Source: Nymphalis io (Eukaryota > Arthropoda > Insecta > Lepidoptera > Nymphalidae). From it: a stretch of DNA of 64,000 bases. Positions 45,055 through 58,900 of the stretch are shown here, piece by piece. The stretch covers positions 7,564,001 to 7,628,000 of the forward strand of contig NC_065910.1 in the NCBI RefSeq assembly GCF_905147045.1, written 5' to 3'. The notes beneath the pieces are model-generated. The model worked only from the letters and a program-made list of their open reading frames with translations, was not told the origin of the DNA and did no database searches. The stretch's first letter is position 1. Each line of letters begins with the position of its first letter. A program made the position numbers and the translations under genes.

Positions 45055-46311
45055 ACAAAAGCAATTAATACCTATGCAATACCATTACTCGCATATTCCT
45101 TTGGAATTGGTCTAAAACTGATCTACAAAAACTGCAGGGAATAATAAACACACATATGACACACAGGAAACATCACCCCAAAAGTTGTATACAGAGACTC
45201 ACACTACCACGCGGTGAAAGAGGAAGAGGTTTCATTGATATACATAATTTGCACAATAATCTCATAGCTAAGCTGAGAAAGTACTTTCATGATAAGGCAG
45301 AACGTATTCCAATCCATAAATACATAACTGAAACTGAAAAAAAAATCACTCCACTTAACATACATAATAGAAATAAACAATCAAGTCAACAAATAATAAA
45401 TAAAGAACAAAAAATTAGTATGTGGTCACAAAAGTCATTGCATGGAAGATATCGAGCTGACTTGAGGCAAGCACATGTCGACGTGGAAGCGTCGAACGAG
45501 TGACTGCGGCGTGGTGAGTTATTCCCCGAGACAGAGGCATTTATGATAGCCATACAAGACACCCGAAACTATCAGAAACATATTATTTGCACAGCTAATT
45601 TACCAACTGATTTATGTAGACGTCGCCAAAGCTGTTCAGAAACGATTTAACACATAACAGGTGCTTGCAAGTCAATCGTCCAAGCTAATTATAAGCACAG
45701 GCATGACAAAGTAGCAGCAATAATTCACCAAAACTTAGCCCATCAATATAAATTCATAACAAATAAAGTAGCTTACTATAAATACCAACCCTGTAAAGTT
45801 CTAGAAAATAATTATTATAAAATCTACTGCGATCCAACGATCATCACCAACCAAAACATTCATTATCATAGACTGGATTTATATCCACTGTTATCAGTGG
45901 TAGACAAAAACAACAAAATAGTTTATATAGTCGGTATTGCAGTATGTAACACACACAACCTACTCAGTACACACAATGAAAAAGTAATAAAATACATAGA
46001 ATTGGCTACTGAAATTAAAAAACAATGGTCAACACAGTGAAAATTTTAACAATCATTCTCTCTAGTACAGGCCTTATCCCAAAAACACTCGAGACTAATC
46101 TCAATATTCTCCAAATGTCAAAGTCCACTCTCGCACTTTTACACAATGCAGTCATACTGAACACAACACGTCTTACTCGAAAGTTCCTAACATCACCATT
46201 GTCAATTTAATATTGAACAAACCTATCACGCTTGGCCATGGCCCGCGTGTTAGTTAAGTTTAAAAGTTAAAATGAGATATAAAAAAAGATACAAAATAAT
46301 AATAATAATAA
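45055..46311 (+). pseudogene. Decayed LINE with restriction-like endonuclease (R4/Dong or R2 type), 3' part
   Basis: Conceptual translation gives the C-terminal half of a LINE polyprotein. In order: AIPLLAYSFGI and WSKTDLQKLQ near 45075-45150 in two frames; a 115-codon open stretch at 45156-45503 with HHPKSCIQRLTLPRG, RGFIDIHNLHNN and SLHGRYRADL; then CRRRQSCSETI, a stop and HITGACK near 45614-45665; and the endonuclease-like region near 45860-45960. I know this block order from R2/R4-type LINEs whose nuclease lies after the reverse transcriptase. The Cys-Cys-His-Cys cluster has a TAA at 45648 where a Gln is usual. The nuclease region reads HRLD where RPD is expected and VG where a second Asp is expected. 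A (TAA)n run at 46295-46311 ends the copy. The reverse transcriptase core is absent (5' truncation). Confidence 0.72.
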
Positions 46312-46718
46312 AAATATATGAATTCTAAATTTAGAAACATTTTACTTGAACGATATTAATTTATTCCTCCTACATAAATCTACTATCGATAAGAAAGAAC
46401 AGTTATGATTATTAATAAAGAGACATCTAAAAGAAATATATTTCAGTCACCGAACGCTCGACAGATGGGAATTAAATATAAATAATAACATAGAGTTCCG
46501 TAGATAAAATAGATATAAAATAATTTTCCTTATAATAATATGATTGAAGAGAAATATTAATTTTAAAAATATAATAATAATATAATACATATACATAGTA
46601 TAAATATGCGCCACGCACACACTAGAGAGTAGAGCCATGCATGCCGTTTGCTGTTACCGCTTGCGAGTGTGTTATGTATGTATGTATGTATAAGGGGCTC
46701 AAGACGCGCCGAACAACC
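46312..46718. other. No gene seen
   Basis: AT-rich. A TATG short repeat lies at 46672-46690, just before a SINE. Confidence 0.5.
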
Positions 46719-47039
46719 GTAACAGCCTGTGAATGTCCCACTGCTGGGCTAAAGGCCTCCTCTCCTCTTTTTGAGGAGAAGGTTTGGAGCTTATTCCACC
46801 ACGCTGCTCCAATGCGGGTTGGTAGAATTCACATGTGGCAGAACTTCAGTGAAATTAGACACATGCAGGTTTCCTCACGATGTTTTCCTTCACCGTAAAG
46901 CACGAGATGAATTATAATCACAAATTAAGCACATGAAAATTCAGTGGTGCTTGCCCGGGTTTGAACCCACGATCATCGGTTAAGATTCAGGCGTTCTTAC
47001 CACAGGGCCATCTCGGCTTCCACAGGGCCATCTCGGCTT
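46719..47039 (-). repeat. SINE family A, full-length copy with a duplicated end
   Basis: The reverse complement is a complete family A unit ending in GTAACAG (plus 46719). At the head end the 20-base segment CCACAGGGCCATCTCGGCTT occurs twice in tandem (47000-47019 and 47020-47039). Confidence 0.88.
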
Positions 47040-47289
47040 TTTCATTTCGCCGAACAACAACACGTCTAAATATAAAATTGGATAAACGTGCAAAAATAAT
47101 TTGTTAGGGCCACGTCATGACCACAGCATATTATGAAATCAGGATTATCCCACAGATAAGATAAAAAAATAGATAATTTCCTAAATACTTTATTTTCGAT
47201 AAGATAAATACTCTTATTGATTGTAGTTTAATTATGATAGTAATAAAAGAGAGTCAATAGGTGTGTGTTTTTTTTTAAATTAATTAAAA

Positions 47290-49954
47290 ATGGCGCCAAA
47301 GAAGAAAGGGAATAAAAAGCCGACTGAAATAAAACAGCCTCCAATGAATGAAAGAATATCAAATTTCAATGTACGTAATTTTTCTATTTAAATTAATTTC
47401 AGTGTATCTATAAATCATTAATCATATCCTTATAAATACAATCACTTAATAATGGTTCATAAGATTTAATTGTAATACCATAAAAATATAAATTAAAATT
47501 ATTTTTTTTCGTTTACGTTTATACGTATACGTATTACGTTTTTTCGTATATATGTTTTACATATAATGTGTCGATTTTCTCGTATGAAAAAAGATTTAAA
47601 GATTTATTTATTGCCTCGTTGGTATAGTGGTATTGGTGGTGGTAGCTTGTAAGGTACACGAGGTACTAGGCTTAAATACTGGGCTTGGTCAATTAAAAGT
47701 TATTGGATTTTTAAATTCTTAGTATAAGAACGAAGTTTAGACTTAGGCAATGCTAATACTCCTGTGAAAATTCGATTAAATTCGTTAATCTTGCGCCCGA
47801 ACTGTCTCGGGCCATGTTGTCATATCTTTCCAACGAAATGTGAGAAGGAGAATATTAAGAACACGTGTGTTTGTACATGCACTTTGTCTTAACGTTAACT
47901 TCTTCACGGTGGGCATATCTCAGCTGTTCCGGAAATCATCATCGGATTTCTCAATAAGATTTTACTACTTGGTGGTAGGGTTCTATGCAAGCCCGTCTGA
48001 GTTGGACCATTCACTCATCGCGTAATATTCTACCGCCAAACTTAAGTAATGCTTAGAATTGTTGTAATATGGATGGTAAGGTGAGTAAGCCAGTAAAACT
48101 ACAGGCACATCTTAGTTCCAAAAGTTGGTGGTGCATTGGCGAAGTTTGATATTTGTTACAACACCAACGTGGCTATCATCATTAAGTTTGTGATCATCAG
48201 TTGTTCATCAGCCAACCTTTATTATATAAAAAGGATATAAAATTATTTCAAATAACTGTTTTTATTGTGTTTATCTTTTTTACAGTGTTGCAAAGTTATA
48301 ACGATAGTCGGTGCAGTTGTTATAGCGGTGCTTTTCTACAAATTTTATAGTTCACTTTTGGCAACACCTGATCTACCAGAATTTGACTTGAATGCGTGGT
48401 GGGGACGAAATACTAGTAACAAACAAGATACGTCTATTCGACCGTATAGGATTTTACTCAGCGATTCTGTAAGTATTTTAGTAGTAATAGAATGTAGCCA
48501 GTTAATTATGAAATTGAGAAATGGTATAAGAATTTGAAAAGATTCATTGCCCCGTCTTCTGAGCTCTGATGACAGTTAACCGTAATAGGTGCTCTTACGG
48601 GATTATTTTGCATACAGAGTATTTTTATTTTGTGTCGATTTATAATGGTACCTGTACGACCGATCTTCATTCGGTTTCAATAATTAGTTTTTTTTTTCGT
48701 AAAGACTGTATAGACGAATGTATAACACACATCTAAACCATTAGAGGCGTTACGGAGATACACGAAATAAATTTATATATATTCAAGAATTACTCATTTA
48801 ATATTATAGGACTTAAGTATTTAAAATAATATTGTGTTATCGTGATAAAGGTATTAAAAAGCGAGTGACAATTCAGACAAAATACGAGTATATACTCTTG
48901 ATAAGTGTCAGAAGATACCATCATCAGGTAAACTTCCTGTTTTATAGTTCACATATTATATTATTAATCTATCTCGTAAATTTTAAATATTTATAGATAA
49001 AAATAAATATTTTTCTATAAAGATTATGTAGAGAACTACGGAGCTACTTAAATAAATCTAAACACACGGTATCGTGTCAAGCCAAGTTCAAGTTAACAGA
49101 ACTGGCGAGCAGCATCATGTGTAATATTACACGAACCATTTGGAGCCATTTTTGACCCCCTCATAACTCAAAAACTTTTTCACATAAACATGTCAAACTT
49201 GGTTTATATATTAAAACTTGCGAGATACATATGTGTTCCAAATTTCATAAACACACCTTAAACGGTTATTTAGATATTAACGTCAAAAAATCGTCATTTT
49301 TATCACTGACTGACCTATAGATCAAAATTCTAACCCAGTTCCAGATGACGTAGAAAGTTCAAATTTGGAATCCAGTTAGATGGTTGGGTAAATATAAAGA
49401 CATAAATCAGAAACTAGAAATATTCATCATTTTATTATAATTTTTCAGTTAATTGATTCTATAAGGAACACTTACTTATAATGCCTATAACCTAAGAATC
49501 AGCAATCCATATTGTTGACAGCCAGTCTTTATGTCGATTTTAAGGTCTTCACGGGAATTTATAACTAGTCCAATATCACCCTTAATTTTTTTTAATCCAA
49601 ACATATCAGTCTTAGCACTTACAATTACTTTTAACTAAGAGTATAGTCGACTTTCGTATTTATTACGTTATTTGTAAGTAATAATCTTACACTATTGATG
49701 TGCGCTAATTATTGAAATTATAATTAATACTAAATTAATATTTATTTATTTATTTATTGACACTTTATTGCACCCAAACTTAAAACTAAAAATTACAATT
49801 TTTAAACAAAAAAGTTGCACGAGGTGCAACAGGCGGCCTTATCGCTAAGCAGCGATCTCTTCCAGGCAACCTTTGGGCAGAGGATCATAATATTTATAAA
49901 TGGGAAGGGTACAAGCCAGTTTATCTATATACTACATACACTACTACATACATA

Positions 49955-49993
<39 letters not shown>

Positions 49994-52900
49994 ATAATAA
50001 ATACATACATAATATATATATAATAAAAATAGGAGATATAACAAAACAAAAAATTAACAACGACAACGACTGCTTAGTATTAATAATGCGACAGGTAAAA
50101 GTCCTAATATAATACTAAATAAATAGTTAATAACGTTTAACTTACGATAATAATAATAATTTATGTACAAAAAGTAATGATATCACATCAAAAACATAAA
50201 TGTGAAATGAGAGCCAAGTTCAATATTATAATATATGCCTTGGTTGTTGACTTCAACCACGAAAGTAGTGAGATCTAAATGGGTGCCAAGTTCAATGGTC
50301 AGTCCTGAAATTTATTTAGACCAGCGTAAATATTTTATAAAAACTTAAAATATAATTTTTCTTATAACTTAGGATAATATATTGAAGCCGAAGGTTGGAC
50401 TTGGCTAGTTCTCATATACGTAACGATAAAGTAACGAAATAGGCTATAAGTGTTCCACTACTGCTTTTTTGTACATCTTATCCAATGTATGTTAATAGAT
50501 ACACATTTACTTGGCTTTACAAGCCCGTCTGGGTAGGTACCATTTATTCATCACATATTCTACCGCGAAACATCAATTTTTGGTATTGTTGTATTCCGGT
50601 TTAAAAGGCGAATGAGCTATTGTAACGTACAGTCGGAGGCCTAAAGGCACATTGGAGATGTAAGGCCTAGTTAATATTTCTTACGTAAGCCCCATTTGTA
50701 TATCGTAATAATATATAATTATAGCTGAGAAAAAAGTTTGTGAACTAATAAATTATAAAAAGTTTAGTCGTTTGTCGTTAATTATTTGTTATTTAAATTC
50801 TTTTGTTTACTTCATACATAAATAACATCAAAGATAATGTAATAAGTTTAAATTGTATAATTTAAATGTATAATAATGGCGAAAACAATATGAAAATAAT
50901 TTACGGTATTTGTTAATCACGTTTACAATAAACAAAGAGAAAGTCTATTTGGTAACCACAATACATAACTTAATCAAAGTTAAGAATTGGGACAAGGCAA
51001 TTTCTAAATATTATTATCAGACCTCGTTATACTTTGCGACTAATTAACGTGAACTTATAATTGGGTTTACTTCGTGCTGCTTACAGCGCTAGAGGTCTAC
51101 AAGGTTTTACGACCTTTCTGAAATATTAATTGTAACAAGTCTTAGAAGTGTTTGTGTCAATAATTATTGAACTGATTTATTAACTGTGGTTCCTAACCGA
51201 TTGCGGCCTTCTATCCAAGCAAGCTCTACTGATTTTTTCTGTTCTTAATTCGTGTTTATAAAACAAGTGATAGTAGCTAACCAGAAGGGCTTGCATATAG
51301 CCCTACCACCAAGTAAATATTGTATACACCCTTATTGGATAATCCAGTTGTAAACAAGATTTTTTCCCAGCAGTGGGACATTTATTACTGGTGTTAAAAT
51401 TTAATGAATCCACGAGTAAAATTTTCAACGTTTATTTTTCAGATGCAAGAAAACTTGAGAAGAAAAATGGAAGCGTATCGCAGAGCAACACGAGTTAAGA
51501 GTCTTGAAGATTCTTCTACTTACGGGATAAATTACGATGTACTTGGACAAATATTTGCTCATTGGCAGTTCAAGTACAAGTATGGCACTCGTGTCAAATA
51601 TTTGAACAAATATAGCCACTATAAAACGAATATTCAAGGCTTGGACATACATTTCATGCGTGTAGAGCCGAAAAATAAGGAAAATCTCAAGGTGGGTTAT
51701 CTATACTGATATTATAAATGCGAAGGTAACTCGGTGGCCGTGAAAGCAACTAAACCAATTTTAATGAAATTTAGTATGAAACCAACTTGAACCCCAAGGA
51801 AGGACGTAGGTGACCCCATAAAACGCGCGTGAAGCCGCGGGTGAAAACTTGTAAAAAAAATTCTTATGTTGTTGTTGTTAAAATATTTCCTTCAAGATTT
51901 TTTTAAATTAAACTTCTTAGTAATGTAAAAGTCCTTTTGATCATGATCATAATTAGCTAAGCTAAGCTAAGTTTAAAGTAAAACAAAGTTTATACGATAA
52001 ACTTAATCGCTACCGAACAGATTATCATACGGTTTTCCACAATGGACGGATTGAATCTTTAGGAAGGCTTAGGTGCATAACTTATTAAGTTTTGATGAAA
52101 ATTGGCCGGAATATGGCGATAAACGATGAAGTTGCGCAAAAAAATCATGCCGACTGGGAGCTTTGCTGACGTGCGTTACATAAGCCATTAGAGATGTATG
52201 TATTATTATATATAAAAAATAAATGTAGACTTCTAATCTGTCCATGCGAAACTAAGACGGGTAGTTTTATCATTCATTATATATAGTATCATTATATTTT
52301 AAAATATTTATCGTTTCTAGAATAAAATTTTCTGAATAAATTAATGAAAAATAGAAGATTTAATCGTCAAACAATTTTTTAAATTTTTTACAAGCCAAAT
52401 GAATTTATCATTAATCAATATTTCATTATTTTATTATTTTGAAAATTTAAAAAAATTACTAATGTTTTTTGTTACTTTTAATTTGAATTTGATTACATTG
52501 AATCTGAAAGCACTATGCACACTTATAATTGACATGCATATTAGATATTGTGTTATTGTTTTATACGTTCATTTTTTCAATGCTTTATTTGTATGTTGTA
52601 AGTGTGCTTTTGCAAATAAATAAAATAAAATATTTGAGATCATATAATATCATCATAGAATCGCCAGCGATAGTCCAATATTCTGACTACGATTCTGCGA
52701 AGCTCTTTAGTGAGACGCAGCTTGAAGCGCCACACTTCGTATTCGCTTAGCCTGTGATCCCCTATAAACGCTATCCGATTACAGAGTCACACCGTACGCC
52801 GCCTCATACTTTTGTAATATACTGTTAAGATCTCTTTAAAACGATGTCCGCATACAAACGTCGTAGTCGACGTTTCAACGCTTTGTGGCTTATAAACTTA

Positions 52901-55900
52901 TTTCAAGCCATTACAGGATAAACGTTGTGTCAGTATAAAATTTCAAAATTCAAATAAACACCACAAGAGCACTTTTTATTGACTATTATTTTTAACGAGA
53001 CATCGTTTTTTGCTGAGATATGTATTGAACGCTGACGCTGTGTCTGGTTTTAAAGCGTCGATCGGAAGTTTTTAGTGAAGTCGAACTATTTATATTTATT
53101 ATATTTTCGGGTCCATTTGTGTAATAATTACATAGGTGAATGAATAGGTAGTTGCTAGTGTCACTTCAGTGTCACAAGCAACTATCTACCAGACATTATT
53201 CATCCACCTAAAGGCACAATTGCATTGAATCGACTAGATGTTCTCAATATGTAAAATGTTCATACATTGCTTCTGCAGTTACTCGGATGGGTAGCTTATT
53301 TTCTGAAATGTTAAGCTCACTAGCTTATGTGTATTATTGAAATTTTATAATCATTATTATAATTTTGACATTATTGTAATGCTCGACTCGAGTGATTTTG
53401 TAAAAAGTTGTTGTTGAAAATATTTTTAAACTATAATTTAGATTTTTTTTGTTTTAATAGTTTGCATGTGTGTTTATTAAGGCACCTTAAGTGCCTTAAT
53501 AAACTTCTTATAAGCACTAGTAAACAATATAATATTTTTTTTTCTTGAATGCATCTTATTATTCATATCAGGTAGAATGGAAATATTTAAAACGCAATCT
53601 TGTGTTCGTAACTGAACCCCAGTTTTCATTAGATCAATCCTAATTTATTAAACGCCTGGCAATCGATCAGACTTTAGATTCAAACAGTGCCGCGAAACCT
53701 TAAGTGGTAGATTTATAAAACAATTTTTGATTTATCGTTGTATGTATACGTACTATATCTACTATAACCTTCTTTAAGTTAGATAAGACAAGTATTACAA
53801 TCATTTTATATTTATACTTAGCACATACGCAACTACTGGTGGTAGGGCTTTGTGCAAGCTCGTCTGGGTAGGTACCACCCACTCATCAGATATTCTACCG
53901 CAAAACAGCAATACTTGATATTGTTGTGTTCCGGTTTGAAGGGTGAGTGAGCCAGTGTAATTACAGGCACAAGGGACATAAAATCTTAGTTCCCAAGGTT
54001 GGTGGCGCATTGGATATGTAAGCGATGGTTGACATTTCTTACAATGCCAATGTCTAAGAGCGTTGGTGACCACTTACCATCAGGTGGCCCATATGCTCGT
54101 CCGCCTTCCTTTACTATAAAAAAAAAAAAACGTGTTTTATTAATATTTATTTTTGTTTTAACGAATCGAGTAAAAGTGATATAGGAATACAGATAATTAT
54201 TATCTTGCCGAAGGTATCCTTCTCTTAAGCCAAAAAGGTTGGAACTTATAGAACCACGCTGTTTCATAAATTTAACAGAACTTCACATGCCGATTTCCTC
54301 ACGATTATTATAAACACAAATCATGCACGTGAAAAATCAGTGGTGCTTACCTAGATTTAGAAACGACTGTCGTCGGGTCATATCAATTGGGCATATTATA
54401 CATTTATTCGTACTTAGACACGAATTGACTGTTGTGGGTAGTTTAATAATTCTTCTTTGGACAAACTTTTGTCGCTTGTGACTGATGCTGATGGAGTGTT
54501 TTCGTGTCTTAATGCCTGCAATAAAATATTAAGGTAAAATTCGACATATGTTTAATAATACAGTATAATAGCTAATCGACTCGGCTCCGCACGGCACGGT
54601 GTTAAATAAGAAGCAGAAATGTATTTTGGATAGGATTTGCGTAAAATCCGTTCTAATGACTGTTTACGTTGAGGAAGGAGTAACTGTGACAAATTTCAAG
54701 TCAATCAGCGGGAAAGTTTAGGAGATCTCTTGATGAGAAAAAAATGATATATAATAAATAGAATATGATGAAAGTACATAAAGAAAATATTAATTATAAA
54801 AAATATTTGTAAAATTGTTTCAAGATTCCAAAAATAAAAACGAATAATGTATATTTCTTTGTCCAGGTTGTTCCTATACTACTCATACACGGATGGCCCA
54901 GTTCGGTCAGAGATTTCTATGACATCACACCTTTACTCACTTCAGCTAAACCGGAATACAATTTTGTGTTTGAGGTCATTGCTCCAAGTTTACCAGGATT
55001 CGCTTTTTCTCAAGTAAGTATAATCTGGAACACGTGACACTTTTTACGAGAAAAGTGTAACAATGTTTACTTTCAACTTGTGTTGTTGTAAATTAACATA
55101 ATTAAGATTTTTAGTAGCTATGGTATTTTTTTAATATGAATCAAAAATATTATGAGTAAAAATTTTAAGTTACTACCGCATCACTTGACATATATTTCAT
55201 ATTCAAAAATAGAATACATATATATTAAAAAAACATATTCAAATTTTTCAAGATTTTTAGACTAACAATTAATAATCTTGAACTTTCTTGGCTGTTGTAT
55301 GAATGGAAACAAATTGCAAGACGGATTCAAACGACCCTTTGTTCTTATTTACATGTTCCGTTGCATGTCTGATTAAAAAAATAAAATGTATGTTTAAATT
55401 CTATGCGTAAAAATTACCACTTTCTACTAAAGAATTTTCAATTGTCAATATTTGGTTAAAAAATTGGTCAAATTATTCATAAATACGTAAATAAGAGTTC
55501 AACAGCCTGTAAATGCCCCACCACTGGGCAAAATTATACTCTATTCTTGAAGGCTTAGAGCTTATTAGCTTGGACCTAGCTACTTAAATTATATGATTGA
55601 GATTACATATGTGGTAGTATTTCATCCGAGCAGGCAGGCCGCAAGCATCCTCACGATGATTTCACCACCAGTCACGAGATAATTAATAAACAGAAATTAA
55701 GCACATAAAAAATCAGTGGTGCTCGAATGGGAACCCACAAAATTGGGCTGGCCATCATAAAATCAGTATCATATGATAAATACTTTTTACTTTTCTGTTT
55801 TTTTTTTTCTGTAACGAATTATTCGTATAGCGACTAACCGTATTACATCAATGAATAGCCAATTTGAATAATAATTTAATCGCTAATATATAGGTATTAT

Positions 55901-58900
55901 TAGGTATTATCAATATATTCCTACCAAATCATATATTATAATTGTAGGTTATTGTATTATATTTCCATGTACAAATATAAATCCATTTACTATTAAATTT
56001 AATCAGTATTCAAATTCAGCGTCTAATTTTCTACGTAATTTGCACTAAATAGTCAAAAGCCCATATATTTATAAGCACTGCCCGCGATTTATTTTTAAGA
56101 ACAAAAGCAAATTACGAAATAAAATTTCATACATATTAAGCACAACTTGTATATGTAACGTAATCACTGCTTTAGGTTTGAATTCAAACCTACGACCTTC
56201 AGCTCAGATCCTTTCTTTATTACTGAACCATTTCTACTAAAATCATAAAATTGGTGATACATTTAATTGGTATATTTCAGGAACCAGTTAGATCTGGATT
56301 AACGACCTACCAAATGGCCATTGTATTAAGAAATTTAATGGAAAGAATTGGTCATAAGCAGTTCTATGTGCACGGAGGGGATTTTGGTCACATTATTGGT
56401 TCACACATGGCCACACTTTTTCCAAATCAAGTACTTGGTTTTCATACAAGTACTCCAGTCAATCCGTCAAAGTTGGCGCATTTGACTCTGATGTTGGGAG
56501 CAGTTTGTCCAAAATGTGTAGCAAACGATTTAGTTGATAAAATATATCCTTATACGGATAAACTACAGTTTTATTTAGAGGAATCAGGGTATTTACATTT
56601 GCAGAGCACTAAGCCGGATACTGTGGGTAAATATTTAGTTTCGTTTAAGTGCTATCGAAATTTCTCGAACATTTTCGTAATATAATTTCAAATATGTGAA
56701 ACAACATTTTATTTTTCAAAATAAGTATTCTGGATTCACTCGCACACTTAATCTTTTTGAATTTTATAATTTTGAAACAATGTATAAAAACAAATATATT
56801 ATAAAATCACTTGTTTGTCATATTCGAACCCAAGGTCATTCATATATCTTTAGGTAAACATAAAAATCATTTTCAATTACGCTACTATGCTTGAAATAGT
56901 TGGAGTAGTCAGAAATTTACTGGTGGTAAAACTGTTCAAACTCGTCTGGGTAGGTACCAACCACTCATCAGATATTCTACCGCAAAGCAGCAGTGCTTGG
57001 TATTGTTGTGTTGCGGTTTGAAAGGTGAGTGAGCCAGTGTAATTACTGGTACAAGGGACATAACAGCTTAGTTCCCAAGGTTGGCGGCGCATTGGTGATG
57101 TAAGCGATGGTTAACATTTCTTACAATGCCAATGTCTATGGGCGTTGATGACCACTTACCATCAGGTGGCCCATATGCTCGTCCGCCAACCTATACTATA
57201 AAAAAAAAAATGTAGTTGGTATTTTTTTTAACAATATTACAAATGTGAGTTTGTTTATTTGTTCGGCGTCTTAACTACTTAACCGATCATGATAATGTTT
57301 TGGTTGGTTGTCGGGGAAACAGAAAAGGACATATAGTACATAATATCTTCCTGTGATTATAATATATAAATGATTACATTTTGCGTTTTCAGGTATAGCT
57401 CTCCAAGATTCTCCATTAGGTCTAGCCTCGTATATAATTGAAAAATATTTACTTTTCACTAACCCAGCGAATAAGTACACACATGACGGTGGTCTTAGCA
57501 CATTCAATATAACCGATTTAATGGACAATGTGCTAATATATTGGAGTACTGGAAGCATCACCACATCGATCAGATTGTATAAGGAAAGTATTTTGAACTA
57601 CGAAATGGAAGACACTCTTGCAAGGTATGTGTTGTGTATAATTTCGTGATAATTAATAGTATGTATCCTTGCCTTGATACATTAAGATCTCCTTATATTA
57701 TGAAGAATTTATGAGGATTGTACAGCATATAAAGCGCTTCTTCGACTGGGCATATCAGATCAGATCATCGTTCCTTTGGATTATTAAAGTGAGGGATTGT
57801 AATAACTTCCCACGATGCGTAATATTACGGACGGGCGCAGACCTGCCCGCATTGCCGCAACGTGGGAAGAGTATCGTCTGTGAAAATTCAGGATAGTCCG
57901 TAGCTTTACGTCGGATCCACCGCGAGTACCCACGAAATTTTGTCATTTAGGAATTTTGTCATGAAGGACAAAATGTTTTCGAATCTCAATACCGAAATTA
58001 TACTGCTTTGGCCTAGTGGGTAACTTATATGATAGCACATCTCGAAATCCCGGGTCCGAACCCTGAGTTGAGCCAGTGAAAAGTAATTGGGTTATTCCTG
58101 CAAGAAATTCTGAATGGCTTCACGGATTCTTTAAGTTGGAAATGTCACCAGGCACGTAAAACAGTGCCTGAACTCTTTGTGATCGCTTCAGATATCAGGT
58201 CCGTTAGCTTATAAGACTGAGTGAATAGAAAATTTTATAATATGTCATGCGCACTTGGCTTTTTTATTATGAGAATGATCGCCGTAATCTAAATTGATCT
58301 ACAGAATGTCATGGGGTAATATTGGAAATATTATAACTTCAATAATATATATAATAATATCCTGGAACATTATTTACACACGGCCATCTGATCCCAAATT
58401 AAGCAGAGCTTGTACTATGGAAATCAGACAACTGATATACTTCATATACTACTTTTCTTTTGTAAATACATACTTATATAGATTAATACACCCAGACTCA
58501 GGACGAACAGACATGTTCATGTACATAAATGTCTGTCTCGGGCGGGAATCGAACCCACAACCTTCGGCGTGAAAGGTAAGTATCTACCAACCACGTCAAC
58601 CGGCTCGTCAATATTCTAATAGTAAATTAATTTCGTATTATTTTGTTTTGCTGGTTGGTTAAATTTAAGCTCTTCAATAAGAATGTACTTAAGTATAAGT
58701 ACCAATATAAATTGTATTGATATAAACATATAATTATCGCTGCAAGTATTTCTGTTCATTGCATGTAATAATATTTTATAGTATTTTGTCGAGGAGAATG
58801 AACAGAAAATTAAACAAAAATGCTTTAAAACACGAGTCTTTTTCAGAATCCCAACGTCTGTGCCCACTTGGGGTCTCCGAACTAAACACGACTTGGTTCA

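Noticed and set aside
46025..46210. 61-codon + strand ORF as an independent small gene
   Set aside because: It continues the C-terminal end of the decayed R2/R4-type LINE in a shifted frame.
48265..48285. A start of Jheh within the sequence just before exon 2
   Set aside because: There is no ATG in frame here, and a TTTTTTACAG acceptor sits at 48276-48285. An upstream exon with ATG at 47290 fits the phase.
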